Positions 52,581 through 61,901 of a DNA stretch of 64,000 bases are shown piece after piece. The notes beneath the pieces were generated by a model. The model did not search any database and was not told the DNA's origin. It saw nothing but the letters and a program-made list of their open reading frames with translations. Made by a program: the position numbers and the translations under genes. Each line of letters begins with the position of its first letter. Position 1 is the first letter of the stretch. Origin of the DNA: Phreatobacter aquaticus (GTDB lineage: Bacteria > Pseudomonadota > Alphaproteobacteria > Rhizobiales > Phreatobacteraceae); assembly GCF_005160265.1 (NCBI RefSeq), contig NZ_CP039865.1, forward strand, positions 1,946,828 through 2,010,827. The letters run 5' to 3'.

Positions 52581-54274
52581 GCCGTGCCTCCCGCGACCGC
52601 CGCGCGCTCCTGGTCCTGGAGCTTGCGCCAGTCGATCTTGTTGGAGCCCGAACGCGGCAGGGCGCTGACGAACTCCACCTGCCGCGGCGCCTTGTAGGCC
52701 GCCATGATGCCGCGCGCCCACTGGATCAGCTCTGCCGCTGTCAGTGACTGCCCGGCTTTCAGCACCACGAAGGCCTTGACCAGTTCGCCGCTATGGGAAT
52801 CCGGTGCCGCGATGACGCAGCATTCCTGGATCGCGGGATGGCGATAGAGCATGGCCTCGCACTCGGCCGGCCACACCTTGAAACCGCTGACGCTGATCAT
52901 CCGCTTCAGGCGGTCAACGAGGAAATAATAGCCGTCCTCGTCCCGGTAGCCGAGGTCGCCCGTGCGCAGAAAGAGATGTCCGTCCTGTTCCAGGAAAACT
53001 CCGGCATCCGCGTCGGGCCGGTTCCAGTAGCCGCGCATGATCTGCGGCCCGGCAATGATGATCTCACCCACCGTGCCATCGGGGACATTGTCCAGCGTTT
53101 CCGGGTCGATGACCTTGGAGATCGTCTCGTGGATGGGGATGCCGAGACACTGGGGCTTCGCCCGGTCCGGCGGGTTGATATGGGTCGCCGACAGGCTCTC
53201 GCTGAGGCCGTAGCCCTCCACGAAGGTCAGCCCATAGCGCTGCTGCAATTCCTCGACGACGGCCGCCGGCATGGTCGCGCCGCCGCCGGTCAGCGTCCGC
53301 AAATGCTTGAAATCGCTGGGTTCAAAACTGCTGGCTGCCAGCACGTCGACCACCATGGTGGGAGCAGCGCTCCAGCCGGTGACGTGATAGCGACGGAACA
53401 GTGGCCCGATCAGGTCGCGGTCCCAGCGGCACATGACGATGAGGGTCGCGCCGGCCGACAGCCCGCCATTCATCGAGAACTGCATGCCGGCGACATGGAA
53501 CATCGGCATGAAGGCGGTGAGCACGCTGTCCTCGCCGAAGCCATACCATTCGGCCTGTGCGACGGCGGTGAACACCGCGCTCGCGTGGGGATGCATGCAC
53601 GCTTTTGGCTTGCCGGTCGTGCCGGACGTGTAGGGCATGACGCAGAGATCGTTCCATCCGGCCGTATCGGGCCGGGGCGGCCGGGTTTCGCTCATCGCTG
53701 CAGCCCAACTGACGAATCCGGGGGGCAATTCGGCGGGCAGAACGCATTCTGCGATCACGGCCGGCAGCGTGAACGGCGCGGGGACGGGAATATCCTCACC
53801 ATAGGCGGCAACCACGATCCTGAGCCCGTTCGCGGACAATGTCTTGAACCGCGCAATGAGCTCCGCCCCGATCAGCGCGATCTTCGCGCCGCTGTCTTCG
53901 GCGAGATAGGCGAGCTCGTCGGCGAGGTTCATCGGATTGACCGGCACGACGACACCGCCAGCACGCAGGATCGCCTGATAGGCGATGATGAAGTGCGGCG
54001 AGTTCTGCATGTCGAGCAGAACCCGGTCGCCGAAGGCGAGGCCCGCCTCATGCTGCAGCCAGGCGGCCAGCGTCTCGACCCTCGAAAGCAGATCGCGATA
54101 GCTGATCTCGGCGCCATAGAACACGATCGCTGTGCGGTCGGGCACGCGGGCGGCGGAGCGGCGCAGTGCCTCGCACATGGACTGGGGCAGGGGCCTGAGG
54201 CCGCGGCGCAAGCCCTTCGGCCAGAACGGACGCGGATCGGTGTCGGCGATGAAGGGCTCTCTATGTCCGGTCAC
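52577..54274 (-). CDS. Acyl-CoA synthetase (AMP-dependent ligase, CaiC-like)
   Basis: A 565-aa ANL-superfamily ligase: P-loop YTSGTTGKPKA, GYGLSE, TGDLGYRDEDGYYFLVDR and the C-terminal catalytic Lys in SGSNKIDWRK. It activates the imported carboxylate with ATP and CoA. Both ends overlap neighbours by 4 bp. Position directly behind an ABC importer and a crotonase suggests it is the entry step of the pathway. Confidence 0.92.
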   Translation of the reverse strand: MTGHREPFIADTDPRPFWPKGLRRGLRPLPQSMCEALRRSAARVPDRTAIVFYGAEISYRDLLSRVETLAAWLQHEAGLAFGDRVLLDMQNSPHFIIAYQAILRAGGVVVPVNPMNLADELAYLAEDSGAKIALIGAELIARFKTLSANGLRIVVAAYGEDIPVPAPFTLPAVIAECVLPAELPPGFVSWAAAMSETRPPRPDTAGWNDLCVMPYTSGTTGKPKACMHPHASAVFTAVAQAEWYGFGEDSVLTAFMPMFHVAGMQFSMNGGLSAGATLIVMCRWDRDLIGPLFRRYHVTGWSAAPTMVVDVLAASSFEPSDFKHLRTLTGGGATMPAAVVEELQQRYGLTFVEGYGLSESLSATHINPPDRAKPQCLGIPIHETISKVIDPETLDNVPDGTVGEIIIAGPQIMRGYWNRPDADAGVFLEQDGHLFLRTGDLGYRDEDGYYFLVDRLKRMISVSGFKVWPAECEAMLYRHPAIQECCVIAAPDSHSGELVKAFVVLKAGQSLTAAELIQWARGIMAAYKAPRQVEFVSALPRSGSNKIDWRKLQDQERAAVAGGTA

Positions 54275-55047
54275 GGTTCCCAGTCCGGTTGGCGCTTCTC
54301 GACGAAGGCGCGCGGGCCCTCGACACGGTTCGGCGATGCCCGCATCCGGCGATAGGCCGGCATGGGGCCGGTCCGCATCGCGGCATAGGCCTCCCGGATC
54401 GTCAGATGGCCCGTTTCGCGGATGATTTCCTTGGTGGCTGCGACCGAAGTGGGAGCCGCGCGCACGATCGCCGCGGCCAGTTCCAACGCTGTCGACAGCA
54501 CGGCATCGGCAGCCACCACGCGGTTGACGAAGCCATGGCGGAACAGGTCCTCCGCGGTCAGCGGCAGACCGGTCAGCAGCAGTTCCATGGCGATCATCGG
54601 CGGCAGGATGCGTGGCGCGCGGATCACGCCGCCGCCCTCGGCCACCATGCCGTTTCGCGCCTCCGGCAGAACGAAGCGCGCGCCACTCGCCGCAACGACG
54701 AGATCGCAGGCGAGCGCCAGTTCGAACCCGCCTCCGGCAGCCGTGCCATTCACCGCCGCGATCACCGGCTTGTTCAGGCTGAATCGCTCGGTCAGCCCCA
54801 TATAGCCGCCACGCCCGAACTGGTCCTCGTCATCGCGTCCGGCCGCGACCTCCTTGAGGTCCCAGCCCGCCGAGAAGAAGCGGTCCCCCGCACCGGTCAC
54901 GATCGCCACGCGCAGGCTGGCATCGTCCTCGAACCGGTTGAACGCCGCATCCAGTCCGTCGCTCATCACCTGGTCGATGGCATTGGCCGGCGGCCGATCC
55001 ATCGTGATGACGAGGATCGCGCCTTGCTCGACATGGGTGCGGATCAT
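54271..55047 (-). CDS. Enoyl-CoA hydratase/isomerase (CaiD-like, paralogue of 44496)
   Basis: A 258-aa crotonase with SAGWDLKEVAAG, AVNGTAAGGGFELAL and LPEARNGMVAEGGG. Same signature as the gene at 44496-45281, so a duplicated enzyme in the same regulon. Overlaps the ABC ATPase gene and the CoA ligase gene by 4 bp. Confidence 0.9.
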   Translation of the reverse strand: MIRTHVEQGAILVITMDRPPANAIDQVMSDGLDAAFNRFEDDASLRVAIVTGAGDRFFSAGWDLKEVAAGRDDEDQFGRGGYMGLTERFSLNKPVIAAVNGTAAGGGFELALACDLVVAASGARFVLPEARNGMVAEGGGVIRAPRILPPMIAMELLLTGLPLTAEDLFRHGFVNRVVAADAVLSTALELAAAIVRAAPTSVAATKEIIRETGHLTIREAYAAMRTGPMPAYRRMRASPNRVEGPRAFVEKRQPDWEP

Positions 55048-56072
55048 GACGTCACCCCTTCGGCACCTGCGACATCGACCGGGAAATGGCAGCGCACCCG
55101 GTGCCCCGGCGTGATCTCGTCGAGACGCGGCGGATGGCTGGCGCAGAAGCCAGTCTGGCGCGGGCAGCGTCCGTAGAAGCGGCAGGATGCGGGATCCGGA
55201 TCGATCGGGCTGCGCGGCTCGCCGTCCAGTCGTTCGGCGGGAGGCTTCGGCGCACCCGGCAGGCGCGGAATGGCCGAGAGCAGGGCGCGCGTATAGGGAT
55301 GGCGAGGCGCGCGGAACACCTCTTCCGCCGGTCCCTGCTCGACGATCTGGCCGAGATACATGACGACGATCCGGTCGCAGAGCAGGCGCACCACGTTGAG
55401 GTCGTGGCTGACGAACAGCTGCGCGATGCCTTCTTCGCGGCGCAGTCGTACGAGCAGCTTCAGGACCAGCGACTGCACGGAGACATCGAGCGCCGATGTC
55501 GGTTCGTCCAGAACCAGCAGGCTCGGCTCAACCGCCATGGCCCGCGCAATGCCGACGCGCGCCTTCTGGCCCCCGGACAGCTGGTGCGGATAGCGCGAGA
55601 ACAGCTCGGGCGGCAGGCCGACCTGCGCTGCCGCGCGCGTCACCCGCTCGTCGATCGCCTGGCGGCTTTCCTTGCGGAACAGCTGGCGTGCCGGATCGGC
55701 AATGGCATCGCGCACCGAAAAGCGTGGATTGAGGCTTTCGGTCGGGTCCTGGAACACCATCTGGATGCGGCGGCGCAGCGCCGACCGCGCGAAGGCATTG
55801 GGACTGGTGCCGTGGATCGGCTCGCCATCCAGCAGGATCTGCCCGCGGTCCGGCTGGATCAGGCGGCTGATCAGGCGCGCAAGCGTCGACTTGCCGCAAC
55901 CGGATTCGCCGACCAGGCCTACCGCCTCGCCCGGCATGATGGCGAGGTCGACGCCGTCGACGGCGTAGAGTTTCGGGACAGCCTGCTTGTTCAGCAACCG
56001 CTTCAACAGGCCAGCCTGCCTGCGCATCGGGAAGATCTTGGTCAGGCCGGTGGCTTCGATCACCGGTTTCAT
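55044..56072 (-). CDS. Dipeptide/nickel-type ABC ATPase (DppF/OppF-like)
   Basis: A 342-aa ATPase: GESGCGKST Walker A, ELFSRYPHQLSGGQKARVGIARA signature, LLVLDEPTSALD Walker B, and the C-terminal RCPRQTGFC-type Cys cluster typical of OppF/DppF. It overlaps the CaiD-like gene and the partner ATPase gene. Confidence 0.93.
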   Translation of the reverse strand: MKPVIEATGLTKIFPMRRQAGLLKRLLNKQAVPKLYAVDGVDLAIMPGEAVGLVGESGCGKSTLARLISRLIQPDRGQILLDGEPIHGTSPNAFARSALRRRIQMVFQDPTESLNPRFSVRDAIADPARQLFRKESRQAIDERVTRAAAQVGLPPELFSRYPHQLSGGQKARVGIARAMAVEPSLLVLDEPTSALDVSVQSLVLKLLVRLRREEGIAQLFVSHDLNVVRLLCDRIVVMYLGQIVEQGPAEEVFRAPRHPYTRALLSAIPRLPGAPKPPAERLDGEPRSPIDPDPASCRFYGRCPRQTGFCASHPPRLDEITPGHRVRCHFPVDVAGAEGVTS

Positions 56073-57046
56073 AGCGGCAGCCTGCAGGCAACGCTGTGGC
56101 CGGGGCCGCAGGGGGTGAGCGTGAGAGGCGCCGGGTCGCAGACGGCGCTGCGCCGTTCACAGCGCTCGGCGAAGCGGCAGGCGGGCAGATGGAGCCGGCG
56201 AAGATCCGGCAGCGAGCCCTCGATCGGCTGCAACTGATCGATGCTCTCGACAGCCGACGGCACGCTTGCCAGCAGCTTGGCCGTGTAGGGATGGCGCGGC
56301 GCACTGAACAGCGAGCTGACCGGCGCCGTCTCCACCACGTGGCCGGCATGCATCACGACGATCCGGTCGCAATATTCCGATGCCAGAGCCAGATCGTGGG
56401 TGATCAGGATGGCGCTCGCGCCCTCCGCCTTCACCGCATCGCGGAACAGGTCCATCACCACCGCCTGGGTGGTCACGTCGAGCCCGGTCGTCGGTTCGTC
56501 GGCGATCAGCAGCTTCGGCCGGCAGGCGAGCGCCATGGCGATGCCGACGCGCTGGCACATGCCGCCGGAGAGTTCGTAGGGGAAGGCCCGCGCGCGCCGC
56601 TCGGGGTCGGGAATGCGCACCTCGCGCAGCGCGGCCAGCGTCCGCTCGCGGATCTGCGTTGCGGGGCCTGGATCATGACGGGCAATGACATCGGCGATCT
56701 GCGTGCCGACGGCGCGGATCGGATTGAGCGCGGTGCGTGGGTTCTGGAACACGATCGACAGGTCGCGGCCGCGCAATTCGTCGAGTTCGGCTGTCTTGAG
56801 TGTCAGGAGGTCCTGGCCGGCGAACATGGCCCGCCCGGATGTCACGCGCGCTGCGGCGTCCAGCAGCCCCATCAGCGCGAAGGCGGTCACTGACTTTCCC
56901 GAACCGCTCTCGCCGACAATGCCGATCATCTCGCGCGGCTGGACGCGGAACGAGACATGCTCGAGGGCATGCACCACGCCGCTCCGCGTGCGGAACGAGA
57001 CCGAGAGGTCATCGACCTCCAGCAAGGGCTGCACTGTCTCAGTCAC
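56069..57046 (-). CDS. Dipeptide/nickel-type ABC ATPase (DppD/OppD-like)
   Basis: A 325-aa ATPase: GESGSGKSV, PYELSGGMCQRVGIAMAL, LLIADEPTTGLD, and C-terminal CRFAERCERRSAVC. The start is the GTG at 57046, overlapping the DppC stop as GTGA. The longer frame to 57199 would overlap DppC with no conserved sequence. Confidence 0.9.
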   Translation of the reverse strand: MTETVQPLLEVDDLSVSFRTRSGVVHALEHVSFRVQPREMIGIVGESGSGKSVTAFALMGLLDAAARVTSGRAMFAGQDLLTLKTAELDELRGRDLSIVFQNPRTALNPIRAVGTQIADVIARHDPGPATQIRERTLAALREVRIPDPERRARAFPYELSGGMCQRVGIAMALACRPKLLIADEPTTGLDVTTQAVVMDLFRDAVKAEGASAILITHDLALASEYCDRIVVMHAGHVVETAPVSSLFSAPRHPYTAKLLASVPSAVESIDQLQPIEGSLPDLRRLHLPACRFAERCERRSAVCDPAPLTLTPCGPGHSVACRLPL

Positions 57047-57888
57047 GTCCGGCTCCGCGGGTCGACAATGTCGCGCAACCCGTCGCCGAGAAGATTGAAC
57101 GAAAAGACGGCCAGCATCAGCGCCAGCCCCGGAAACAGCGCCAGCCACCAGCGTCCCGAGACGATGAATTGCGCGCCCTCGGCCACCATGATGCCCCATT
57201 CCGGCGTCGGCGCCCGCACGCCAAGCCCGATGAACGACAAGCCGGCGGCATTGAGCACGGCCCAGCCGAGATTGAGCGAGGCCTGGACCACCAGCGATGG
57301 CAACACGTTCGGTATGAGGATGGCGGTGAGGATGCGGCCATGGCCTGAGCCTCCCACGCGGGCCGCCTCAACATAGCCGAGCCCCCTGCGCACGCTGACC
57401 TCGGCGCGCGCAAGGCGGATATAGAAGGGCAGGTTGATGACGGCGGTGGCATAGACAACGCTCGACACCGAATTGCCCAAGGCTGCCACCATGGCCATGG
57501 CGAGCACGAAGAGCGGGAAGGCCATCAGCACGTCGACGACGCGACTGACGGTGGCATCCAGCCCGCCGCCGAAATAGCCGATCGTCGCGCCGATCATCGC
57601 GCCCGCCGCCATCGACAGGATGACCGCCGAAAAGGCGATCAGGAAATCCAGCCGGGTCGCGACAACGACGCGGGAGAACACGTCGCGGCCGAGTTGGTCA
57701 GTGCCGAACCAGTGGGCGAGCGACGGCGGCTGCAGCGCCACCGATGTCTGGGTGGCGATCGGGTCATAGGGAACGATCGACGGGCCGAAGATGGCACAGC
57801 CGAGTAGCGCCAGGAACAGCACCAGCGCCACGAGGTTCAGGGGGTTCTCGGCCAGGATGTAGCGCGCCAGCGCCAGCCGCTCATTCAT
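57043..57888 (-). CDS. Peptide-type ABC permease (DppC-like)
   Basis: A 281-aa permease of the DppC/OppC type: VPYDPIATQTSVALQPPS entry, VVDVLMAFPLFVLAMAMVAALG, and LSFIGLGVRAPTPEWGIMVAEG as the EAA-like loop. ATG at 57888 overlaps the DppB stop by 8 bp. Confidence 0.93.
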   Translation of the reverse strand: MNERLALARYILAENPLNLVALVLFLALLGCAIFGPSIVPYDPIATQTSVALQPPSLAHWFGTDQLGRDVFSRVVVATRLDFLIAFSAVILSMAAGAMIGATIGYFGGGLDATVSRVVDVLMAFPLFVLAMAMVAALGNSVSSVVYATAVINLPFYIRLARAEVSVRRGLGYVEAARVGGSGHGRILTAILIPNVLPSLVVQASLNLGWAVLNAAGLSFIGLGVRAPTPEWGIMVAEGAQFIVSGRWWLALFPGLALMLAVFSFNLLGDGLRDIVDPRSRT

Positions 57889-58900
57889 GGGACGAGAGCC
57901 CCGCGCGCGGGTCGACCACGGAATAGGCGAGATCGACCAGAAGGTTCACCAGCACGAAGATCGCGGCCATGACCAGCATGAAGCCCTGGACCGGCGCGTA
58001 ATCGAGATTGATCAGCGCATCGAGCGCATAGGAGCCGACGCCCGGCCAGGCGAAGACGCGCTCCACCAGCACATTGGCGCTCAGCATGTAGGAAAACACC
58101 ATGCCGAGCGTGGTGATGATCGGCAGGAGCGCGTTGCGCAGCGCATAGGACATGACGACGGTGTGCCAGCGCAGGCCATTGGCGCGCGCGGTGCGGATGA
58201 AGTCGCTGCTCAAGGTGCCGAGCATCGCGGCGCGCGTCATGCGTGCCAGCGGCGCAATCGCGAAGATCGCCATGGTGGCTGCCGGCAGGATCAGCTGCGA
58301 CAGCGCCGCCATGAAGGTCGAGCCATCGCGGGCGGCGAGCGCATCGACCAGCAGGAAGCCGGTGATGCGCGGCGGCACGGTGGCGAAGGGGTCGAGCCGA
58401 CCCATCGGCTCGGGCGCAAGCCCCGCTAGATAGTAGAAGATGTAGATCAGCAGCAGACCGGTGACGAAGGTCGGCAGCGACACGCCGGCCGTGCTGACCA
58501 GCCGGCAGGCGTGATCAATGGCTGATCCCGGCTTGAGGGACGCACCGATCCCCAATGGCACGGCAATGGCGACCGCCAGCGCGAAGGCCAGCAGGGTCAG
58601 TTCGGCCGAGGCTGGCAGGCGCTGCAGCAGGTCGGTGACCACCGGTTGGCCGGAGGTGATCGAATTGCCGAGATCGCCATGCACCAGATCACGCAGATAG
58701 ATCAGGAATTGCTGCCAGAGCGGCAGATGCAGGCCGAGCTTCTCGCGCACGGCCTGGATGGTTGCAGCGTCGGCCGTGGGGCTCGACGTGAAGAAAACGG
58801 CAGGGTCACCCGGCAGGATGCGGGTGAGCACGAAGGTCGCGATCGTCACGCCGAACAATGTCGGGACGATGCCGGCAATCCGACGCAGGAAGACGAACAT
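57881..58900 (-). CDS. Peptide-type ABC permease (DppB-like)
   Basis: A 339-aa permease: N-terminal FLRRIAGIVPTLFGVTIATFVLTRILPGDP, MTRAAMLGTLSSDFIRTARANGLR, and VVDPRAGLS at the C-terminus, the usual DppB hallmarks. Follows the binding protein gene by 47 bp. Confidence 0.93.
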   Translation of the reverse strand: MFVFLRRIAGIVPTLFGVTIATFVLTRILPGDPAVFFTSSPTADAATIQAVREKLGLHLPLWQQFLIYLRDLVHGDLGNSITSGQPVVTDLLQRLPASAELTLLAFALAVAIAVPLGIGASLKPGSAIDHACRLVSTAGVSLPTFVTGLLLIYIFYYLAGLAPEPMGRLDPFATVPPRITGFLLVDALAARDGSTFMAALSQLILPAATMAIFAIAPLARMTRAAMLGTLSSDFIRTARANGLRWHTVVMSYALRNALLPIITTLGMVFSYMLSANVLVERVFAWPGVGSYALDALINLDYAPVQGFMLVMAAIFVLVNLLVDLAYSVVDPRAGLSSHE

Positions 58901-58947
58901 TGACGGACCTCATCCTTGCCGGAAGCCGGCCTCGATGCGTGCCGGCA

Positions 58948-60546
58948 TCAGCTTCGCTTGAGGGTGCGCATCTCGAGCTGGCGATGGAACAGGTATTTGT
59001 AGCCATCGACCGACTTCTGCATGCCGGTGTCGAGGGCTGGCTGCCAGAGCAGGATGATCGGGACCTCCTCCTTGGCGAGCGTGATCATCCGCTTGACGTC
59101 CGCCTCGTAGACGGCCTTGTCGGTCTCGAACCGGGTCTTCTCGACTAGCGCCGCGAATTCCGGATTGTTGTAGGTGCCGAAGTTCCAGCGCGTCGGGCCG
59201 TGGTAGAAGATGCGGAAGAAATAGTCGGCATCGGCGAGATAGGCAGCCGATCCCTCGAAGAAGAAGGGCACCTGCTTGTTCTGCAGGAGCGTGCCGAGCT
59301 GGCCGCCGGGCACCTTGTTGATCGTCACCTTGATGCCGACCTTGCCGAGGGCCTCCTGGATGAGCAGCGAGACCGGTTCGCCGATGGTTGCCTGCGACAG
59401 CTCGAACGAGAAGGTCGTCTCGAAGCCATTGGGGAAACCGGCTTCCGTGAGCAGGGCCTTCGCCTTGGCAATGTCGGTGTCATAGCCCAGCGGCTGCGGA
59501 TATTCGGTCGTCTCCGGCACGCCCGGCTTGCCGCCGAACAGCGGCCGGCCGCGCTTGAAGAGAGCCGCCTCGAACATCTGCTGGTAGGGCAGGGCAAACG
59601 CGATGGCCTGGCGTACCTTCACATTGTCGAACGGCTTGATCGAGTTGTTCATGCCGATGAACTGGAACGCGCCGGCCATGGGCACGCCGACGACCTTGAG
59701 CTTGGCATCGGCGGCCAGCGACACGGCATCCTGCGGCGGGAGATCCTGCACGATGTCGGCATCGCCGCGCTCGAGCGAGGTGCGCCGCGACTGCGCATTC
59801 GGCACCACCTGCCACAGCACTCGGCGGAAACCCGGCAGCGTGCCGTTCTTCCAGCCGTCGAAGCGCGACAGCGTCAGGCTCTGGCCGGGTGTGAAGGCTT
59901 CGATCTTGAACGGTCCGCCGCCGGCGGCATTGGTCTTCAGCCACTCGCTGGCCCACGGGTCGGCAGCGGTCGCATTGGCCTTGGCGACCTTGGAATTGAT
60001 GATGATCGGATAGACCGCCGCCATGTTGGGCAGGGTGAAGCGATCGGGCTTCGGCGTCGTGATCTTGATCGTGTGGGTGTCGATGATCTCGAACTGGCTG
60101 GGTTCGGTCATCGAGCCGGTCGAGAACTGCGACTTGCCGATCGCGATGCTGACGACGCGGTCAAGCGACCATTTGACGTCCTCGGCGGTCACCGGCGAGC
60201 CGTCATGGAAGGTCGCGTCGCGGCGCAGGTGAAAGGTGATGCTGCGCTTGTCGTCGGAGATGGTCCAGCGCTCGGCAAGCTCGCCCTCGATGGCGTAATA
60301 ATCGTAATAGAGCGTGCCATCCGGCTGCGTCTTGGTGCCGAAGCGCACAAGCCGGTCATAAACGTTCCAGGTCGCCTGGATGGCGTTGCGGTTGACGCCC
60401 ACGCCGATCGTGTCGAACGAATTGGGGCCGGCCTCGCTGAGGATACGCAGGCTTTCGGCGCGCGTCTGCGCCATCGCCCACTTGGTCGGCAGCATTCCCA
60501 TTCCAGCCGCGCCCGCGGCCAAAGTCATGAAATCCCGGCGTCGCAT
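58948..60546 (-). CDS. ABC substrate-binding protein, family 5 (DppA-like)
   Basis: A 532-aa periplasmic protein from the ATG at 60546 (GGGGAG upstream). The N-terminus MRRRDFMTLAAGAAGMGML is a twin-arginine signal. It has TFHLRRDATFHDGSPVTAEDVKWSL, the family 5 signature, and GAFQFIGMNNSIKPFDNVKVRQAIAFAL. As first gene of the operon it selects the ligand; family 5 proteins bind peptides, opines, nickel complexes and other charged compounds. An AAAC-N3-GTTTC palindrome lies 92 bp upstream. Confidence 0.92.
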   Translation of the reverse strand: MRRRDFMTLAAGAAGMGMLPTKWAMAQTRAESLRILSEAGPNSFDTIGVGVNRNAIQATWNVYDRLVRFGTKTQPDGTLYYDYYAIEGELAERWTISDDKRSITFHLRRDATFHDGSPVTAEDVKWSLDRVVSIAIGKSQFSTGSMTEPSQFEIIDTHTIKITTPKPDRFTLPNMAAVYPIIINSKVAKANATAADPWASEWLKTNAAGGGPFKIEAFTPGQSLTLSRFDGWKNGTLPGFRRVLWQVVPNAQSRRTSLERGDADIVQDLPPQDAVSLAADAKLKVVGVPMAGAFQFIGMNNSIKPFDNVKVRQAIAFALPYQQMFEAALFKRGRPLFGGKPGVPETTEYPQPLGYDTDIAKAKALLTEAGFPNGFETTFSFELSQATIGEPVSLLIQEALGKVGIKVTINKVPGGQLGTLLQNKQVPFFFEGSAAYLADADYFFRIFYHGPTRWNFGTYNNPEFAALVEKTRFETDKAVYEADVKRMITLAKEEVPIILLWQPALDTGMQKSVDGYKYLFHRQLEMRTLKRS

Positions 60547-60901
60547 GTGCGCTCCCCATTCCTGGCTATCGGCCCATCTGCCGGAGGATGCCCGGATCAC
60601 CGGGTTTCCACAAACCTGCAGGGCGTGTGCCAAGTATGAAACCGCGTTTCTGGAATCAAAACAAGTGTCTTGCGGAGTTCCGGATTTTGAATGTCACGGC
60701 AATGCGGAAAGGCTGTTCTCCGCAGGCGTGGCCTGGCGGAAATTCTGATCCAGCATGCGGAGTTGAGCGGTGTTGGCTTGGCCGAAGCAGGTTCCAGGCC
60801 ATGGATCTGGCGGCCGAACGGGCGGACTGGCGCGCCGGCGCGGGACAGTCATGCATGCGGTTGCGCTTGCACGCGTCCACCTCGCCGCTGCCTTGGCGAG
60901 G
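60547..60901. other. Intergenic region with the ABC operon promoter
   Basis: No gene-like frame; the short frames here are Arg/Ser-rich. It contains the candidate IclR operator at 60638-60650, and must hold the promoter of the ABC/CoA operon. Confidence 0.5.
60638..60650. promoter_or_regulatory. Candidate IclR operator (GAAAC-N3-GTTTC)
   Basis: GAAAC-CGC-GTTTC, a perfect 13-bp palindrome 92 bp upstream of the binding-protein start. It resembles the KdgR/IclR type TGAAAC-N3-GTTTCA, and the IclR gene is next to this operon. Confidence 0.5.
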
Positions 60902-61651
60902 TCAGATTTCGCTGCGGCCGAGGGCGCGTGACAGTTCGATGGCTCCTTCACGCACCGCCGCCTTGGCTTTGGCGAGAGGGGCACCCTTCGCCCGCGATGT
61001 AGGCAATGTGATGCCAATCGCGCCAAGGGCCACGCCCTCGACGCCGTGGACAGGGGCGGAAACGCCGCTGACACCCTCGCGATATTCATCGAAGGCGACC
61101 GCCACTCCGTCCTCCAGTGCGACGGCGATATCCTGGCGCAGCTTGGCAAAGGTGGTGACCGTGTTGGGCGTGAAGGCCTGAAGCGGTTCTGTCCGCCCCA
61201 GCAGGAGCCGGTCCAGATTGGTCATCAGGAAGGCCTTGCCGAGCGACGAGCAGTGCAAGGGAGACCGGCTGCCGAGCGGCGAAAACGTCTGCACGGCCTG
61301 CAGGGAATCGATCTTGTCGACGATCACCACCTCGCCGCCGTCGAGGACCGCCAGCACCGTCGTCTCGTTGGTGGCCTGGTGGATCTTTTCCAGATAGGGC
61401 CTGGCCCAGAAGCGCATGTCGAAGCGACGGAACGCGCGGACGCCCACCTCCCACATGCGCACGGTCAGCATGTAGCGGCCATTCGGCTCGTCCTGGCGCA
61501 CATAGCCCAGCTGGCGCATCTTCTCGAGCAGACGATAGGTCGTGCTCTTGTTCATCTTCAGTCCGAGCGACAGATCCACCAGGCGCACGGGCGCATCGTA
61601 GGTGGACAGCAATTCAAGGACCTTGATGGCCTTTTCGGCAGTTTCCGACAC
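60902..61651 (-). CDS. IclR-family transcriptional regulator
   Basis: A 249-aa regulator from the GTG at 61651 (GGAG 7 bp upstream). HTH: AEKAIKVLELLSTYDAPVRLVDLSLGLKMNKSTTYRLLEKM. C-terminal effector domain includes GSRSPLHCSSLGKAFL, VAFDEYREGVSGVSAPV and LGAIGITLP. The longer frame upstream of the GTG has no homology. Placed between the ABC operon and the divergent carbamoylase, it is the likely controller of the catabolic region. Confidence 0.9.
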   Translation of the reverse strand: MSETAEKAIKVLELLSTYDAPVRLVDLSLGLKMNKSTTYRLLEKMRQLGYVRQDEPNGRYMLTVRMWEVGVRAFRRFDMRFWARPYLEKIHQATNETTVLAVLDGGEVVIVDKIDSLQAVQTFSPLGSRSPLHCSSLGKAFLMTNLDRLLLGRTEPLQAFTPNTVTTFAKLRQDIAVALEDGVAVAFDEYREGVSGVSAPVHGVEGVALGAIGITLPTSRAKGAPLAKAKAAVREGAIELSRALGRSEI

Positions 61652-61901
61652 CCTTGTCTCCAACGTGTTCTTGGTCTTGTCGTAACAGGCGCGATCCCGA
61701 AGTCCACTATCAAACCGCTGGCCGCGCTCCTGGCGCATGCGTTCAGCGACGATCGTCGGCTTCGGGAGGGCTGTTGCGCCGTTGACAATAGCCCATGTGG
61801 TCAAAGATAAAACAAGGGTGTGATTATTGAAACGCGCTGGTCTCTCCGGCTCTCGCTGCCCCGACAACATCTGGGCATTGCCTGTTCACCCTGGCCTTTG
61901 C

